From positions 1 to 13,141 of the forward strand of contig JAHIFK010000328.1 of NCBI GenBank assembly GCA_018900975.1: a DNA stretch of 13,141 nucleotides. The letters are read 5' to 3'. A program made the position numbers and the translations under genes. Positions 11,090 through 13,141 of the stretch are shown here, in pieces. The DNA comes from Methanobacteriota archaeon. Lineage in GTDB: Archaea; Halobacteriota; Methanosarcinia; Methanosarcinales; Methanoperedenaceae. Under the pieces are notes generated by a model, which did no database searches, was not told where the DNA came from, and was given only the letters and a program-made list of their open reading frames with translations. The first letter of the stretch is position 1. Each line of letters begins with the position of its first letter.

Positions 11090-11965
11090 TCAGTCCTTTT
11101 CTGGATCACTTTTATTATTATATTTATTTGTATCGATTTTTGTTATTGATTGCCTCTCCCTGATTTTTTCATTCACCTGCTCACTCCAAGCCCAATCCTC
11201 CTCTGTAAATGAGAAATTTTCAAATTCTCTCCCAAGCTCTTGATTATTGAATTCATTCCTTATAATTCCTGCCATTTCTTGTGCAAGTTTCATATAGTAT
11301 CTTGTTTCTACCTGCACCTCCTTTCGGGATGCAACGTATTCTTCAAAGGTGAGATTGCCATTCCTGAAATCCAGATCAAGGACCTCACGCGTGATCTGAC
11401 GTTCTGAAATCTCATCATGCAACCACCTGACATTCTGGGCACCGAATTCAACTTGATCATCATTATTTGACAATTGGTCCCTGAACCTCCTGAGCTTCAA
11501 TTCCACTGCATGGTTCTCAAGCATGTCACTGATCACCTCAAATATACTGCCATCGCCGTCCCCCCCTATTTCATATACATTAACATACCACTTAAATTCT
11601 GTCTTATGCCCGGCGGTTATTCCTTCATATGTAACTTTATGGAATCCTCTGCTCGCCTCATCCCATGTGTGCAGATAATAATACTTATTGTTGTCATTTG
11701 AGCCATCAACGGAATGCCCATCCAGAGTCCAGCGGCTTTCAGCTATCTGTTCATGGAATGTGATCGAGTATTCCACAGCCTCAACTTTCGTTTCATTCAC
11801 ATACAAATATTCAATGACCTGTGGATACCATGAGATTATATTGTTTTTTGTAATATTATTGATAGAAATATTTGGAATATCTACCTGGTTCAAAGAAATT
11901 CCACTTGAAGTAGTTATTGTGAGGGCAAGTGAAAGAGTTAGAAGAAACACTGCAATTCTGATCAT
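11090..11965 (-). CDS. Secreted protein with an Ig-like domain and a helical C-terminal half
   Basis: 291 residues: signal peptide (1-21, MIRIAVFLLTLSLALTITTS), a beta-sandwich-like domain at about 63-132 with the PKD/Ig-type pattern SRWTLDGHSV, YYYLHTWDEASRGFHKV and FKWYVNVYE, then a charged, mostly helical region (141-272) rich in E, R, N and Q. There is no C-terminal membrane anchor. Sequons such as NIS, NIT, NET, NLT and NFS suggest glycosylation on the cell surface. GGTGGAG lies 4 bases before the ATG. It is the first gene of a pair with the membrane regulator downstream and could be its extracellular ligand or partner. The family is not recognised beyond the Ig-like pattern. Confidence 0.65.
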   Translation of the reverse strand: MIRIAVFLLTLSLALTITTSSGISLNQVDIPNISINNITKNNIISWYPQVIEYLYVNETKVEAVEYSITFHEQIAESRWTLDGHSVDGSNDNNKYYYLHTWDEASRGFHKVTYEGITAGHKTEFKWYVNVYEIGGDGDGSIFEVISDMLENHAVELKLRRFRDQLSNNDDQVEFGAQNVRWLHDEISERQITREVLDLDFRNGNLTFEEYVASRKEVQVETRYYMKLAQEMAGIIRNEFNNQELGREFENFSFTEEDWAWSEQVNEKIRERQSITKIDTNKYNNKSDPEKD

Positions 11966-11991
11966 ATGTCTCCACCAATATATCCGTTTTC

Positions 11992-12000
11992 GATATAAAC
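11992..12000 (-). promoter_or_regulatory. TATA-like element before the secreted-protein gene
   Basis: GTTTATATC on the minus strand is centred about 30 nt upstream of the ATG at 11965. With a start site near 11970 the leader would be very short, so the GGTGGAG site might lie at its very edge. Confidence 0.35.
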
Positions 12001-12066
12001 CTGATGAAGGTTTTTTATGTTTAGTATGGTTTCTATTGTAATTGATAGTTTATTTTGGTTTTTAGA

Positions 12067-12810
12067 CTAATATCTTGCTATCGTAATAAACCCCGTATGG
12101 CCCACACGTGAAGTTGAAGGACGCGTTCCCCTGTCCGTAAAAGATATCTCGCGTTCAATTATCTCGATGGTGGTTACCTCTGTAAATCCGGTTTTATCAA
12201 TGGCTCCCCTGATTTCTTTTGCCTGTTCAAAAAAGGGGGAATATGTGGCAAGATAACCTCCCGGATATATAACACGGGGGACATGAGGTATCACTTTTGA
12301 CGCATCCATTGTGTCCAGGGTTATCAAATCGAATTTCTCATCCAGACCCTGTATCTCCACAGCTATATCTCCATGTCGCAATTCGATATTTGTTAGACCC
12401 GCAAGGGCAATATTGCGCCTGGCAACCTCCATGAATTCCTCACGTATCTCATACGTTACGACTTTTTTCGCGATCCCGCCAAGATATATCGCAAGGATAC
12501 CAGACCCCGTCCCTGCGTCCAGCACATGATCGGAAGAGCATAAGCCAGTATTTGAAATAATAATGCCGATATCCTTTGGCATCATGGGCGCGCCGGTTCT
12601 TTTTGCATACTTGAAAAAATCAGGCGCTTTTGGCTTCTGGATCACAAACTCTGCGCCAAGATGCGAGCGTATCGTGTCCCCGAAAGATTTGGCATGCAAT
12701 TCATCAAGGTTAATTACCCCCAGGTCTGTATGCAGTTTTCCTGCGGGTATCGCAAAATACTCTTTTATATTCCCTTTATAATTTGTCTTTAGAATTACAG
12801 GTGTTTCCAT
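12067..12810 (-). CDS. trmI: tRNA (adenine-57/58-N1)-methyltransferase TrmI
   Basis: 247 residues, the usual archaeal length. Motif I is LDAGTGSG (97-104), the SAM-ribose acidic residue is E121 in TYEIREEF, motif IV is DLITLDTMDA (161-170), and the C-terminus RPSTSRVGHTGFITIARY is a family signature. The N-terminal 60 residues form the small beta domain (EYFAIPAGKLHTDLG). Archaeal TrmI forms m1A at position 58, and in some species also 57, in the tRNA T-loop, acting as a tetramer in the cytosol. GGAG sits six bases before ATG 12810 (12817-12820). It is divergent from the 12866 ORF. Confidence 0.92.
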   Translation of the reverse strand: METPVILKTNYKGNIKEYFAIPAGKLHTDLGVINLDELHAKSFGDTIRSHLGAEFVIQKPKAPDFFKYAKRTGAPMMPKDIGIIISNTGLCSSDHVLDAGTGSGILAIYLGGIAKKVVTYEIREEFMEVARRNIALAGLTNIELRHGDIAVEIQGLDEKFDLITLDTMDASKVIPHVPRVIYPGGYLATYSPFFEQAKEIRGAIDKTGFTEVTTIEIIEREISFTDRGTRPSTSRVGHTGFITIARY

Positions 12811-12865
12811 TATCTCTCCGTCTGGCTAATATAGTACCAGGTAGATAAAGAATAGTGTGGTAGGC

Positions 12866-13048
12866 ATGGAGCATTTAATAATCAAGGACAAAAAATATTC
12901 TATTGAAACCCTGAAACTTCTGATAGGTCAGAAAGAATTGGATGTAAATAATATCCCTCATAATGTGCTTGTCATTGCAGAGGCTGTGGACGGGCCGGAT
13001 AAACTGCCGTATCTCTTAGAGACCATAAAATCACTGGAAATAGCTTGA
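12866..13048 (+). CDS. Small hypothetical protein (60 residues)
   Basis: From ATG 12866 the frame encodes MEHLIIKDKKYSIETLKLLI and ends LPYLLETIKSLEIA. A GTG at 12857 would add three residues; ATG is preferred. The pattern is a short beta hairpin followed by amphipathic helices, with no cysteines or membrane span. TAATATAG (12827-12834) about 35 nt upstream could be its TATA box, and GGTAGG just before the ATG is a weak ribosome site. I do not recognise the family. Its divergent arrangement with trmI gives no clear functional hint. Confidence 0.6.
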   Translation: MEHLIIKDKKYSIETLKLLIGQKELDVNNIPHNVLVIAEAVDGPDKLPYLLETIKSLEIA

Positions 13049-13062
13049 CTTTGTCAGATTAG

Positions 13063-13086
13063 TTTTTATTAATAATAATCTTTTTT
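13063..13086 (+). terminator. T-rich archaeal-type terminator
   Basis: TTTTT (13063-13067) and TTTTTT (13081-13086) follow the stop of the 12866 ORF by 15-38 bases without a strong stem, as expected for archaeal T-run termination. Confidence 0.4.
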
Positions 13087-13092
13087 GTTTGG

Positions 13093-13139
13093 GATAAATA
13101 TTTATATTATAAAATATAATATTATATTGAGGGATCATG
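13093..13139 (+). promoter_or_regulatory. Promoter and start of a further gene at the right edge
   Basis: A very AT-rich block holds ATATTATA-AAA-TATAATAT (13103-13121), a perfect 8-bp inverted repeat that overlaps TATA-like TTTATATT. GAGGGA (13129-13134) then precedes ATG 13137, where a plus-strand gene seems to begin just before the window ends. The palindrome over the TATA region could be an operator. Confidence 0.45.
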
Positions 13140-13141
13140 CA

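Noticed and set aside
11997..12016. Terminator-like hairpin AAACCT-GATGA-AGGTTT followed by a T run
   Set aside because: The T run follows only on the plus strand, where no gene ends; on the minus strand it overlaps the TATA region of the secreted-protein gene.

Overview
The window reads as euryarchaeal chromosome. It carries a clamp-loader large subunit with a C-terminal PCNA-binding motif, an archaeal-type tRNA m1A methyltransferase (TrmI), AT-rich TATA elements about 25-30 nt upstream of apparently leaderless starts, and GGAG/GAGG/GGTG ribosome sites only on coupled or second genes. Gene style and the load of toxin-antitoxin loci and small repeats fit the Methanosarcinales/Methanoperedens side of Euryarchaeota, but that placement is inference, not proof.

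Layout. Positions 1-372: a ParE-type toxin (cut by the window edge) and its antitoxin, minus strand, behind a possible gene remnant. 373-698: non-coding stretch with a 16-bp inverted repeat of the ACAGGATAAACAGGAT type. 699-1241: a QueH-family protein. 1242-1683: no convincing gene. 1684-2710: a tiny ORF and a GC-rich membrane-protein gene that collides head-on with a truncated PIN toxin, followed by its antitoxin. 2711-3108: a long hairpin and a 46-residue leaderless membrane ORF. 3109-6185: a translationally coupled pair, U32 family protein plus a DNPH1-like nucleotide N-hydrolase. 6265-6900: a methyltransferase that seems to have lost part of its SAM-binding fold. 6913-8390: MFS transporter coupled to a Cys-rich DUF1284 protein. 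8447-9862: rfcL. 9872-11965: a secreted protein and a membrane-anchored winged-helix regulator, likely one operon. 12067-12810: trmI, divergent from a 60-residue ORF. The first bases of a further gene lie at the right edge.

How the genes relate. rfcL and trmI are housekeeping genes. The U32/DNPH1 pair and the MFS/DUF1284 pair each overlap by ATGA and are probably co-translated. The secreted/regulator pair looks like a surface-sensing unit. The two toxin-antitoxin loci and the repeats mark the left 3 kb as accessory and rearranged.

The most unusual object is inside the U32 gene: about 200 bp of back-to-back GC-rich hairpins (4287-4482), including a perfect 26-bp palindrome, sitting without stop codons in the reading frame and adding roughly 80 residues that the family does not normally have. 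It looks like a protein gene invaded in-frame by an array of palindromic mini-elements.
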